NCBI GenBank assembly: GCA_945893365.1
Contig: CAMDED010000045.1
Location: 1 to 48,912, forward strand
Source: Candidatus Sulfopaludibacter sp. SbA3
GTDB taxonomy: Bacteria > Acidobacteriota > Terriglobia > Bryobacterales > Bryobacteraceae
Direction of reading: 5' to 3'
DNA length: 48,912 nt
Under the pieces are notes generated by a model. That model was not told where the DNA came from. It saw nothing but the letters and a program-made list of their open reading frames with translations, and ran no database searches. The first letter of the stretch is position 1. Each line of letters opens with the position of its first letter. A program made the translations under genes and the position numbers. Shown one piece after another: positions 16,118-23,618 of this stretch.

Positions 16118-16871
16118 CTGCTGGACGTGTGGACTTCGGCTCGACCTTCGACAAAAGTTCCACCATCTCATCGACGCTCCAAACGTGATCGGCAACACCG
16201 GCTATCATTGCGGGCGTCGTCTTGAGCGTCTGATGAACCCAACCAAAATTGTACCAAGTGAAGTAAATCGCCACCGAGGCAGCGTGGTTCTCAAGTTCTT
16301 GGAAAAGGCATTTGTCAGCCGCGTGAATCGGCGCATCGACATCCTCATTGAGAGATTCGCACTGCTCAACGTAAGACGTGGAAACGTGCTTCGCATCGGG
16401 ATTGCCGAGGACTTCACGCTTCTCGCATCCGATGCACGTTGCGGGGCTGTAGCGGGCGGCGTCGGGGCGATCCGCGCCGTAGATCTTATGAAGGACCGCG
16501 TAGTCGATATCGTCCGAAAAAGCGTCGATCACCGCATTCAGGTAAACCTTCAGGCCATCGGTCGTCAGCTGCACGCGATTCGCGAGACGACCTGCTAGGT
16601 CTTGCATGAACTCGGTAGCGCATCCGGCATCGCGCTCGCCGATCAGCCAGCACGGAATCAGTTTGGTATCGGCATTGATGGCCCTCCACGTCCAAACGCT
16701 TCCAGCAACCTGCTTTTCGGCGATCTCCTAGGTAACGTTCTTCTCCTTGGCGTGGACGAAAGGCCAAATCTCATCACACTGAATCCGCTTGCACGGCAGG
16801 TTGACCATCGCTTCGCTCATGAACCGCGTGCAAGCCGTGCCAAGCTCCACTACCAGGTCGGCGGGTTGCAT
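16107..16871 (-). pseudogene. IS1-family transposase, N-truncated and frameshifted
   Basis: Read on the minus strand from the ATG at 16871, the frame gives MVNLPCKRIQCDEIWPFV, a TAG stop at 16728-16730, then WTWRAINADTKLIPCWLIGE and LANRVQLTTDGLKVYLNAV in the same frame. The DDE-type core continues with VHKTYG-like and RYSPATCIGCEK segments. Around 16330-16370 the matching sequence (NLSMRMSMRRFTRLTNAFSK) moves into another frame and then returns (LENHAASVAIYFTWYNFG, then VWSVDEMVELL). So there is one amber stop and two compensating frameshifts. The N-terminal zinc-finger/HTH part normally found before 'ELG.AC' is absent. The gene cannot give a working transposase. Confidence 0.8.
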
Positions 16872-16934
16872 CTAAACGGTTTATACTGACCATCACGCTT
16901 GAACGGGCAAGAACAATCAAGCTGTTTTTTTGTT

Positions 16935-16943
16935 TGCTACAAT
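16935..16943 (+). promoter_or_regulatory. Extended -10 promoter of the SDH protease operon
   Basis: TGCTACAAT is an extended -10 (TG-N-TACAAT) in an AT-rich stretch with a T-run just upstream. It lies about 40 bp before the ATG at 16984. No -35 hexamer is evident, as usual for extended -10 promoters. Confidence 0.5.
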
Positions 16944-16983
16944 GTAAAAATAGTGATATCATTCACCACATTCGAGGTGCCAA

Positions 16984-17172
16984 ATGAAGAAAAGCAGCCC
17001 TCCCAAAAAGGGTGCACAGAAGGCCCAAAAGGCCCTAGAGGTGGACTACCTAAAACTTTTCACCCCTCTCCCGCTACCGTATCAGGGTGTTTATACGGAC
17101 GAGGATAGCCTTGAACAACCATCCGCTTTAAAATACGTTCCGTCAACCACCACTCCGAACGTCGGTGCGTAA
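16984..17172 (+). CDS. Small basic protein coupled to SDH protease
   Basis: A 62-aa protein, MKKSSPPKKGAQKAQKAL at the N-terminus, so lysine-rich and probably disordered, followed by VDYLKLFTPLPLPYQG. The start has a good Shine-Dalgarno sequence (GAGGTG, five bases before ATG). The stop shares a base with the ATG of the SDH protease gene (TAATG), showing translational coupling. Codon use is AT-richer than the chromosome, like its partner. I recognise no family. Its conserved pairing should be tested, as a partner, leader or adaptor of the protease. Confidence 0.65.
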   Translation: MKKSSPPKKGAQKAQKALEVDYLKLFTPLPLPYQGVYTDEDSLEQPSALKYVPSTTTPNVGA

Positions 17173-18128
17173 TGCCAAATTGGCACGACGTATTTGTTGA
17201 GATCCAGACCTTACAGAACAGATCATTAGGCCAAGGATCTAATGCGTCTAATATAGTTCGACATAAATATTTGCACGATCTGCACAAGCATACCGGTAGA
17301 AATGTAATTGCATACTACTCTGGCTGGCTTTCCAAAGGAAGCATCTTCTTATCTGAGATCAACGATGAAGACAAGAACGGCTTCATGACGACGATTCATA
17401 ATATGGATAGGAGCTTAGGCTTAGATTTGATCTTGCATACTCCGGGTGGCGGGATAGCCGCTACGCAGTCGATTGTAAACTATCTTCAAAAGATGTTTGG
17501 CGAAAACATTCGCGCGATAGTCCCACAAATTGCGATGTCGGCAGGGACGATAATGGCCTGCTGCTGCAAAGAGATTTGGATGGGAAAACAATCTAATCTC
17601 GGGCCGATCGACCCGCAGCTAAGGGGAATACCAGCCCACGGGGTGGTCCAGGAGTTCAATCGCGCGTTGAAGGAAGTGAAACAGGACGCGAGCAGAATTG
17701 TGATATGGCAACAGATAATTGGCCAATATAAACCGACGTTTTTAGGTCAGTGTGAGAACGCTATAAAATGGTCGAATGCCTTTGTTGAGCAACAGCTTTC
17801 GGACGGAATGTTCAAAGACTTGTCGGATCGAAAGAGGAGAGCAAAAAGGGTGACAAAGGCACTCTCAAACTATCCGCGCAACAAAACCCATGATAGGCAT
17901 TTTGATTCGGATGATTGTAAAAACATTGGACTGGTCATAAAGCACTTAGAAACCGACAGTACCATGCAGGATTTGGTACTAACCGTACATCATTGCTATA
18001 TGAATTTATTGATGAACACCGCTGCTTACAAGATCATCGAGAACCACAACGGGATAGCTTTAGTTAAACACGCTACGCCCAATCCACAGGTTCCGACTCA
18101 GAAGCAGACGTCTGAGCAGCCCACCTAG
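17172..18128 (+). CDS. Serine dehydrogenase proteinase-family (ClpP/crotonase-fold) protein
   Basis: A 318-aa protein of the SDH proteinase family (Pfam SDH_sah type), related in fold to ClpP/SppA. The Gly-rich substrate-binding strand is DLILHTPGGGIAATQSIV (residues 85-102). The nucleophile serine is in IAMSAGTIMA (Ser123), and LGPIDPQLRGIP near residue 143 is the following oxyanion/active-site loop. No signal peptide or transmembrane helix is seen, so it is probably cytoplasmic. Members occur in mobile and defence-type regions, and their natural substrates are unclear. GC content is visibly lower than in neighbouring genes. It is coupled to the preceding 62-codon gene, and its 3' end overlaps the convergent KGG-type gene by 56 bp. 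Confidence 0.8.
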   Translation: MPNWHDVFVEIQTLQNRSLGQGSNASNIVRHKYLHDLHKHTGRNVIAYYSGWLSKGSIFLSEINDEDKNGFMTTIHNMDRSLGLDLILHTPGGGIAATQSIVNYLQKMFGENIRAIVPQIAMSAGTIMACCCKEIWMGKQSNLGPIDPQLRGIPAHGVVQEFNRALKEVKQDASRIVIWQQIIGQYKPTFLGQCENAIKWSNAFVEQQLSDGMFKDLSDRKRRAKRVTKALSNYPRNKTHDRHFDSDDCKNIGLVIKHLETDSTMQDLVLTVHHCYMNLLMNTAAYKIIENHNGIALVKHATPNPQVPTQKQTSEQPT

Positions 18129-18354
18129 CCGCCGCCAGCTTCGCGATGGCTTTTCTCTTGGCGGGAGAAAGCGCAGCCGCCCTTGCCGCGCCGCCCTTAG
18201 CGCCGTCGAGCTTCCCCAGCGCTACCGCAGCCGGGTTCTTACCTGCGTCCTTGTCTGGAAGTGGCGATCCGTCCCACTGTTCGCCGATGGCCCGTTCCAC
18301 CACGCGTTTGGCGACGGCTGTAAAATCATGGTCTTTGCTTGAGCGTGTAGGCAT
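18073..18354 (-). CDS. KGG-type small basic (histone H1-like) protein
   Basis: A 93-aa Lys/Ala-rich protein. Its core GKNPAAVALGKLDGAKGG followed by LSPAKRKAIAKLAAARW is a KGG/stress-repeat-like motif shared by many short proteins found near insertion sequences. The likely start is ATG 18354 (MPTRSSKDHDF); ATG 18372 is possible. It is presumably a nucleic-acid-binding passenger of the element. The 3' end overlaps the SDH protease gene. Confidence 0.7.
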   Translation of the reverse strand: MPTRSSKDHDFTAVAKRVVERAIGEQWDGSPLPDKDAGKNPAAVALGKLDGAKGGAARAAALSPAKRKAIAKLAAARWAAQTSASESEPVDWA

Positions 18355-18402
18355 GCTACGACTATGACGCATGCAGCCTTTTGTTGAGAGGAGCTCTCAT
18401 AT

Positions 18403-18609
18403 ATGGCGACTGGCAACTATCAGCCTCGCGGCTGTTACGACGTTGCACTCGACGACTATCGTGCGGCGACGGTGTTTTGCCCGGAACACGCACCCGATTG
18501 CCCGATATGCAACGGTTCGGGAGCCATCAAAGAATTCCATCCTGATGAGAGGACCAACCCAGGGCCTTGTTCTTTTTGTAACGGAACAGGAAAATTGTCT
18601 CACGGGTAG
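18403..18609 (+). CDS. Small protein with DnaJ-type CxxCxGxG zinc motifs
   Basis: A 68-aa protein with two cysteine pairs in DnaJ-like spacing: CPICNGSGAI and CSFCNGTGKL. An additional upstream Cys-Pro-Glu-His is present. Together these probably bind one zinc ion. A good ribosome binding site (GAGAGGAG) precedes the ATG. It is divergent from the KGG gene, and its stop lies five bases before the right inverted repeat, so it belongs to the element. Function is unknown; such mini zinc fingers are common passengers. Confidence 0.7.
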   Translation: MATGNYQPRGCYDVALDDYRAATVFCPEHAPDCPICNGSGAIKEFHPDERTNPGPCSFCNGTGKLSHG

Positions 18610-18613
18610 TATT

Positions 18614-18633
18614 TTTCAAACTGACCCACTACC
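18614..18633 (-). repeat. Right terminal inverted repeat
   Basis: On the minus strand it reads GGTAGTGGGTCAGTTTGAAA, matching the left end at 19 of 20 positions. The TAG formed by its first bases is the stop codon of the neighbouring hydrolase gene. Confidence 0.85.
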
Positions 18634-20623
18634 TCCTATCGGCTAAAAACCACTCCTCATCCGCATCTTCGAAAGTACGATAGTGGAATCCCGCTAGTCC
18701 GCCATTCACCTTGCCCATCCAGTTGGTGGGATCGGTCCAGGCTACCGGACGTGGTGAAATCGCCTTTAGGACGTCTTCCAGGTCCCAACGTAACGCGAAG
18801 CCCGGAATCAGCGCCGCATGCAAATCGCGATGCAGGGGCTGATCGAGCGCGGATCGCCAACTGTTGGGAGTCCGATCGAGCGACACCTTCGAAATTCGGG
18901 GATCGAGAGCCGCCGCGATCAGCGCCCAGACGCCCGACACGCCGCGAGCGCCCACGCGCACCGACGCCGCGTTGACGTCTCCGCGAGCCACAAGCAAGTC
19001 CACGCCTCGCATGATATCCGCGGCCCGCATCCCCGGCAGATTTCGTCCGATCATCCAGGCTTGCGTGTTCGTGATCCAGTCGCCCGAGAAGCGGTACGCC
19101 GCATTGACCGGCTCTTTCGAACCGCGCGGCGAAAGCGCCAGCGTGACGCTGCCTGCCGAGGCAAGCTTGACGGCGGTCGCTGCCTTCGCGCCAAGGAGTA
19201 GCACAGCCGGCTTTCGTCCGCGTCCCGGCGGAACATACAGCGTTCCTTCAATCTCAAGTCCGGGCTCCGTTTCGAAAGTGATCTGCTGCGTTCTGAAATC
19301 CACTCCAGCCGTCTCGGAACCAACCTTCACCACCGGCGGCCTCTGGTCGGCCGACGGCGCAATTCGCCGCAGTTCCGCCAGCATTTCTTCCTTCGCGCCA
19401 GTTTTCCTGCGCTTGGCGAACTCTTCCTTGATGACCGAGAAAATTTCCCGGCCTCCGACTTGTCCACCCTCCGCGGCGAACAGGCGAAAATCCGGTTCGA
19501 ACGCCACTTCCTCTTCCTTCCAAAGCTCTGCCTTCGAAACCTCTCCCTTTCGATCACCCTTGCCGTCTTTCAGCCAGCGAATCATCCATTCGTAGATGGC
19601 TTCCCTCACCTCGACCGGCGTTCCGTGCCCGCCGGGCCCGATTGCCCACTGGATTTTCTCGCGCGCCCCATAGAGCCCGTACCAATTCCGCGCCTCGTCG
19701 TAGAAATGCCGCGCGCCTTCGATAGGAAAGAAATCTCCCACTGTCGAGCCGATCAGCCATGGCTTCGGAGCGAACAGCTCGGCGTAGTCCGTCAGGTCGA
19801 GACCGGAAGAAAGAAAGCCGGGCCAGGTCTGTTCCGAATCGCCTACCGGCCCCGTGAACAACAGGCGGAAGGTGCTTATATAGCAGGCAGGCGCAGCCAC
19901 CTTGATTCGGGCATCGAGCGCTGAAATGTAGGTCGCGACGGTACCGCCGCCGGAGCACCCGGTGCATCCGATCTTATCGACTGCTACCTCCGGACGGCTT
20001 ACCAGATAGTCGAGCGCGCGCTTGGCGTCCCAAATGCGGTACCGGGCGAAATTCTCGCCCGCGAGTACGGACTGCCCGCCCGCCATCAGGTGCTGCTCGA
20101 CGCTACCGCCCACGATCGAAGCGCCGACCCGCCGGTCGTACGCCTGCTGGCGCTCGCCTTGGCCAAGCGGATCGTAGACCAGAACGACGAATCCCTTGAG
20201 CGCCAGATTCGCCGCCATGCGCTGCACGGCCGGTTTCCCGTTGTCCCAGTGGCCCAACGGAAAGAGAACGCCGGGATGCTTGCCGCCGTCCTTGGGAAGA
20301 TAGAGGTTGGCGGTCACGTAAAGTTGCGGCAGGCTCTCGAAAATCACTTTTTCGATTGCGAAGCCAGGCCTTTCCAGCCGCCCCGTGGTCTTCGCGTTCA
20401 GAGGACCGCTGTAATCCGGTAACCCGCCCAGCAGTTCAAGCAGCGTGGCGCGCACGACTTTCTTTCGCGCCTCCGCTTCTTCCACCGTCCGGATCTTCGC
20501 CACGGCCGCCTCGCGTGCGTCCAGTTGTTTCTGGGCGATCCGGTCCATCCATTGAACGAAACGATCCTGGCCGGCGAGCGGCGCCATGCCAACCAGAGCG
20601 ATCGAGAGGAGAAGTGTTCGCAT
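18629..20623 (-). CDS. Exported alpha/beta hydrolase (acetyl xylan esterase-like)
   Basis: A 664-aa secreted protein with signal peptide MRTLLLSIALVGMAPLAG. The first half is an alpha/beta hydrolase of the acetyl-xylan-esterase/cephalosporin-deacetylase type: LYVTANLYLPKD, GVLFPLGHWDNGK, VVLVYDPLGQGER, the nucleophile elbow GCSGGG with Ser224, and a late His in GPGGHGTP. A second hydrolase-like domain (about residues 440-640) has no obvious elbow and may be degenerate. It probably removes ester groups from polysaccharides in the periplasm or outside. The stop codon lies within the right inverted repeat of the IS1-like element, so the original 3' end may have been altered. The ATG has a TACAAT box six bases upstream and no Shine-Dalgarno. 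Confidence 0.8.
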   Translation of the reverse strand: MRTLLLSIALVGMAPLAGQDRFVQWMDRIAQKQLDAREAAVAKIRTVEEAEARKKVVRATLLELLGGLPDYSGPLNAKTTGRLERPGFAIEKVIFESLPQLYVTANLYLPKDGGKHPGVLFPLGHWDNGKPAVQRMAANLALKGFVVLVYDPLGQGERQQAYDRRVGASIVGGSVEQHLMAGGQSVLAGENFARYRIWDAKRALDYLVSRPEVAVDKIGCTGCSGGGTVATYISALDARIKVAAPACYISTFRLLFTGPVGDSEQTWPGFLSSGLDLTDYAELFAPKPWLIGSTVGDFFPIEGARHFYDEARNWYGLYGAREKIQWAIGPGGHGTPVEVREAIYEWMIRWLKDGKGDRKGEVSKAELWKEEEVAFEPDFRLFAAEGGQVGGREIFSVIKEEFAKRRKTGAKEEMLAELRRIAPSADQRPPVVKVGSETAGVDFRTQQITFETEPGLEIEGTLYVPPGRGRKPAVLLLGAKAATAVKLASAGSVTLALSPRGSKEPVNAAYRFSGDWITNTQAWMIGRNLPGMRAADIMRGVDLLVARGDVNAASVRVGARGVSGVWALIAAALDPRISKVSLDRTPNSWRSALDQPLHRDLHAALIPGFALRWDLEDVLKAISPRPVAWTDPTNWMGKVNGGLAGFHYRTFEDADEEWFLADRR
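18634..18641 (+). repeat. Right target-site duplication
   Basis: TCCTATCG abuts the right inverted repeat and matches the left flank (TCCTATCC, 16090-16097) at 7 of 8 positions. Confidence 0.7.
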
Positions 20624-20629
20624 TGGTCG

Positions 20630-20635
20630 ATTGTA
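20630..20635 (-). promoter_or_regulatory. Candidate -10 box of the hydrolase gene
   Basis: Minus-strand TACAAT, then six bases, then ATG at 20623. No ribosome binding site. It faces the opposite-strand TAGAAT box 5 bp away, so two divergent leaderless messages appear to start within 29 bp. Confidence 0.5.
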
Positions 20636-20640
20636 GCGGC

Positions 20641-20646
20641 TAGAAT
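20641..20646 (+). promoter_or_regulatory. Candidate -10 box of the TPR operon
   Basis: TAGAAT, then GAGACT, then ATG at 20653: TANNNT-N6-ATG. Its -35 region would lie inside the start of the divergent hydrolase gene. Confidence 0.5.
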
Positions 20647-20652
20647 GAGACT

Positions 20653-21870
20653 ATGGTGTTGGGCTCCACGTTGCTGTCGCTCCTCCTGCTTCAGAGCACC
20701 GATTTCCAGGCCGAAGGCTTGAAGGCGCTCGAAGCCCGGAAGTATGAAGACGCCGCGGGTTTCTTCGCCAAAGCGGCGGAAGCCGATCCCAAGGATTACG
20801 CTACGCACTTCCAGTTGGCGTTGTCTCTGAGCCTGCTCAACCGCGACCCGGAGGCGATCGCCGGGTATCGGAAGGTTCTCGAGCTCAAACCCGGCCTCTA
20901 CGAAGCGAGCCTCAATCTTGCGATTCTCCTGCTGCGGGGAAAAAATGCCGCGGAAGCAGTGCCCTACCTGAGCTCTGCAGTCGATACGAAGCCGAAGGAA
21001 TTCCGTCCCCGGTTCTATTTTGCCGAAGCGCTCTACGCCGCAGGCGACGCGGTTAAGGCCGAGGAGCACTACAAACTTGCGGCGGAGCTCGATCCCAATT
21101 CGGCGGGCGCGCAGCTGGGTCTCGGACGCGCGCAGGCCGCGCAGAAGCGCCTCGCGGAAGGCGCAGGGCATTTTGAGAAGGCGGCCGAACTCGATCCGTC
21201 GTATAAAGACGCTCTTCTCGAGCTGGCGTCTCTTCATGAAAAAAACGGCCAACCGGTCGACGCGATGGCGATTTACCGCCAGTTCCCAGACAACCCGGGC
21301 GCACAGGAGCGTCTGGGCGAATTGTTGATCGAATCGAAACAGGAGCGCGATGCGATTCCGGTGCTTGAAAATGCCGTGGCTCGAGATCCCACGCCCGCGA
21401 ATCGTCTGGCGCTCGCGACGGCCTACCGGCTCGATAAACAGGTGGACAAGGCGATTCCCCTTCTTGAAGCCACGATCGCCGCCGACCCCGCCAACTTCGA
21501 CGTCCGGATGATGCTTGGGCGCGTTTTGCGGGACGAGAAGAAGTACGCCGCGGCCGCGCAGCAATTCTACGGCGCGGCCCAAAAGAAGCCGGAATCGAAG
21601 GAGGCATGGAACGAGCTTGCCGGCATGCTGCTTCTAGTCGAAGACTATCAGCGCGCGCTCACCGCGCTCGATCGTGTGAAAGCGCTGGGCGGCGAGACTG
21701 CGGCCAACCATTATTTTCGCGCCATCACGCTCGACAAGTTGAAGCTCTATGAGCCGGCGCTAGAGAGTTACCAAAGCTTTCTCTCCGCAAGCCAGGGCCA
21801 GCGTCCGGACGAGGAGTTCAAGGCCAGGCAGCGGGTTCGGATCATACGAAAGGAGCTCAGCAAGCGATGA
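20653..21870 (+). CDS. Secreted TPR-repeat protein
   Basis: A 405-aa protein with a short hydrophobic leader (MVLGSTLLSLLLLQS) and about ten tetratricopeptide repeats. Clear repeat units include LKALEARKYEDAAGFFAKAA, LALSLSLLNRDPEAIAGYRK and LGLGRAQAAQKRLAEGAGHF, with 'P' or 'D' at the end of helices. TPR arrays mediate protein-protein contact; no catalytic domain is present. It heads an operon with two small secreted proteins and an ECF sigma/anti-sigma pair, through ATGA overlaps. It may be a periplasmic scaffold sensing envelope state, which is inference from context. Confidence 0.85.
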   Translation: MVLGSTLLSLLLLQSTDFQAEGLKALEARKYEDAAGFFAKAAEADPKDYATHFQLALSLSLLNRDPEAIAGYRKVLELKPGLYEASLNLAILLLRGKNAAEAVPYLSSAVDTKPKEFRPRFYFAEALYAAGDAVKAEEHYKLAAELDPNSAGAQLGLGRAQAAQKRLAEGAGHFEKAAELDPSYKDALLELASLHEKNGQPVDAMAIYRQFPDNPGAQERLGELLIESKQERDAIPVLENAVARDPTPANRLALATAYRLDKQVDKAIPLLEATIAADPANFDVRMMLGRVLRDEKKYAAAAQQFYGAAQKKPESKEAWNELAGMLLLVEDYQRALTALDRVKALGGETAANHYFRAITLDKLKLYEPALESYQSFLSASQGQRPDEEFKARQRVRIIRKELSKR

Positions 21871-22304
21871 AGGCCGCTTTATTGACGGCGTTCGCCCTGG
21901 CCGTTTCGATCGCGTCGCCTGTGCGCGCCGATCTTGCCGCCGCGAAAGCGGAGCCGAACCTCGAAAAGCGATCCCGCGCGGCGCTTGAGAACGCCAACCA
22001 TGCGTTGCGCCGTGCGAAGGAAGTCTACGCCACCGATACGGAGAAGGCGGCAGTCTTCATCGAGGAAGCGGCGGAGTCGGTTGAAGTCTCCGGGGCGGCG
22101 CTTCGCGCGACCGGCAAGAATCCGAGCCGCAATCCGAAGCATTTCAAGCATGCTGAAATCACGACGCGCGACCTCGCGCGGAAGCTTGAGCATTTCGCCC
22201 AGGATGTGGACGTAGCCGACCGGGAGATGGTCCTGCGGGCAAAGGCTCGGGTGCAGCACATTCAGGACGAGATGCTTCAAGGCATCATGGGAAAGAAGAA
22301 ATGA
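21867..22304 (+). CDS. Small secreted helical protein, unknown
   Basis: A 145-aa protein with signal peptide [21 protein letters not shown]. The mature part is mostly charged helix ([20 protein letters not shown], then [20 protein letters not shown]) and ends in GKKK. I recognise no family. It overlaps its upstream neighbour by ATGA and its downstream neighbour by ATGA, so all three are coupled. It is probably exported and may bind the TPR protein or the following coiled-coil-like protein. Confidence 0.75.
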   Translation: MKAALLTAFALAVSIASPVRADLAAAKAEPNLEKRSRAALENANHALRRAKEVYATDTEKAAVFIEEAAESVEVSGAALRATGKNPSRNPKHFKHAEITTRDLARKLEHFAQDVDVADREMVLRAKARVQHIQDEMLQGIMGKKK

Positions 22305-22942
22305 GGTTCAAGCTACTTCCGTTCTTGCTCTTTGCAAGCCTTCCGGCTCTGGCGCAGCGCGACTTTCTTACGGCCGACGAAGCGGACCAGGTCCGCCTGG
22401 TTCAGGACCCGAGCGAGCGCCTCAAGCTCTATACGCACTTCGCAAAGCAGCGGATCGACATCGTCAAGAGCCTGCTGGCGAAGGAAAAGGCCGGCCGTTC
22501 GCTTCTGGTGCACGATTCGCTCGAAGACTACCAGAAGATTATCGACGCTATCGACACCGTGGCCGACGACGCGCTCAGGCGAAAGCTTGCCATCTCGGAG
22601 GGAATGACGGCCGTTGCCGCGGCGGAAAAGGAAATGCTCGAGTCGCTGAAGAAGATCGACGAGACCCGCCCGAAGGACATCGGCCGCTACGAGTTCGTTC
22701 TGAAGCAGGCGATCGAGACCACCGAAGACAGCCTGGAGCTTTCGTTGTCGGATATTGCGGCGCGTTCAGCGGAGGTTCAGACGAAACAGGAGAAGGACAA
22801 AAAGGCACTTGAGGAACTGATGCAGCCCAAGGACTTAGAGGAAAGAAGGGCGGCCGAAAAGAAGGCGGCCGCCGCGGAGAGCGGAAAGAAGAAGGCCCCC
22901 ACGCTGCGCCGGAAAGGAGAGGTGGTCAAGGACAAGCCGTGA
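22301..22942 (+). CDS. Secreted charged helical protein, unknown
   Basis: A 213-aa protein with signal peptide [18 protein letters not shown]. The mature chain is almost wholly helical and charged ([36 protein letters not shown]) with a Lys/Glu-rich C-terminal segment ([20 protein letters not shown]), consistent with a coiled coil. No family recognised. One base separates its stop from the sigma-factor ATG, indicating one operon with the ECF/anti-sigma pair. Confidence 0.75.
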   Translation: MRFKLLPFLLFASLPALAQRDFLTADEADQVRLVQDPSERLKLYTHFAKQRIDIVKSLLAKEKAGRSLLVHDSLEDYQKIIDAIDTVADDALRRKLAISEGMTAVAAAEKEMLESLKKIDETRPKDIGRYEFVLKQAIETTEDSLELSLSDIAARSAEVQTKQEKDKKALEELMQPKDLEERRAAEKKAAAAESGKKKAPTLRRKGEVVKDKP

Positions 22943-22943
22943 C

Positions 22944-23618
22944 ATGGATGAATCCGAAAGCACGGGTCCGGCCGTATCCTCGGCGATGGCGCCTGCCGCA
23001 CCACCTTCCGCAAAGCCGGGTTCCTGCATTCCGATGCCTGCCCGGGGCGGCGTAGATTCGCGCTGGGTCGAATTGATTCACCGCATCGCGACGGGCCAAC
23101 AGGAAGCGCTCGGAGACCTCTACGACCAGACCAATCATCTGGTGTACAGCGTCGCCCTTCGGATACTGGGAAACACGGCCGACGCCGAGGAAGCCACGCT
23201 CGACGCGTATTCGCAAGTGTGGAGGACGGCGGCGTCCTACCAGATGAGCCGCGGCACCGCGATCGCCTGGCTGATGACGATTGCGCGCACGCGTTCGATG
23301 GATAAGCGCCGTTCCCGCGCGACCAGAAACAACCGCGAAGAACCGCTCGACCTCAAGACCTATGAATTCCCGTCGCCCGCCGGGGACCACTCCGTGTCGT
23401 TCGACATGGAGCGCAGGGTCCAGTCGGCTCTGTCGGAGCTTGCGCCCGAGCAGAGGCAGGCGATTGAGATGGCCTATTTTTCCGGATTCAGCCATTCGGA
23501 GCTGGCCTTGAAACTGGGGGAGCCGCTGGGAACGGTCAAGACACGCATTCGGCTGGGGATGATCAGGTTGAGGGCTCTGCTTGCGCCGCTCGAACCCGGG
23601 GAGAACTGGAGCAGATGA
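22944..23618 (+). CDS. ECF RNA polymerase sigma factor
   Basis: A 224-aa group 4 sigma factor. Region 2 is LYDQTNHLVYSVALRILGNT with DAEEATLDAYSQVWR, which binds the -10 element and core polymerase. Region 4 is LSELAPEQRQAIEMAYFSGF with ELALKLGEPLGTVKTRIRLG, a helix-turn-helix for the -35. The first about 45 residues are an unusual Pro/Ala/Ser-rich extension; later ATG codons at 22986 or 23034 could be the real start. The layout resembles the SigK/ECF-ChrR pairing. It is coupled by ATGA to the ChrR-like anti-sigma gene and follows three secreted-protein genes, which may report envelope or oxidative stress. Confidence 0.88.
   Translation: MDESESTGPAVSSAMAPAAPPSAKPGSCIPMPARGGVDSRWVELIHRIATGQQEALGDLYDQTNHLVYSVALRILGNTADAEEATLDAYSQVWRTAASYQMSRGTAIAWLMTIARTRSMDKRRSRATRNNREEPLDLKTYEFPSPAGDHSVSFDMERRVQSALSELAPEQRQAIEMAYFSGFSHSELALKLGEPLGTVKTRIRLGMIRLRALLAPLEPGENWSR

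Larger units (their letters stand above)
16098..18633. mobile_element. IS1-like element with passenger genes
   Basis: This 2.5-kb unit is bounded by 20-bp inverted repeats that differ at one position, and outside them by near-perfect 8-bp direct repeats. Inside are a truncated and mutated IS1-family transposase gene (minus), an extended -10 promoter, a 62-codon gene, an SDH-type serine protease gene, a KGG-type small basic protein gene (minus) and a CxxCxGxG zinc-finger-like small gene. The transposase is broken and lacks its N-terminal part, so the unit can no longer move alone. The central part is clearly more AT-rich than the flanking chromosome, which supports acquisition from elsewhere. 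Confidence 0.8.

Noticed and set aside
20398-21582. 394-codon minus-strand frame across the TPR gene and the hydrolase
   Set aside because: Antisense shadow; its C-terminal part reads the hydrolase in the wrong frame, and the TPR repeats on the plus strand are unmistakable.
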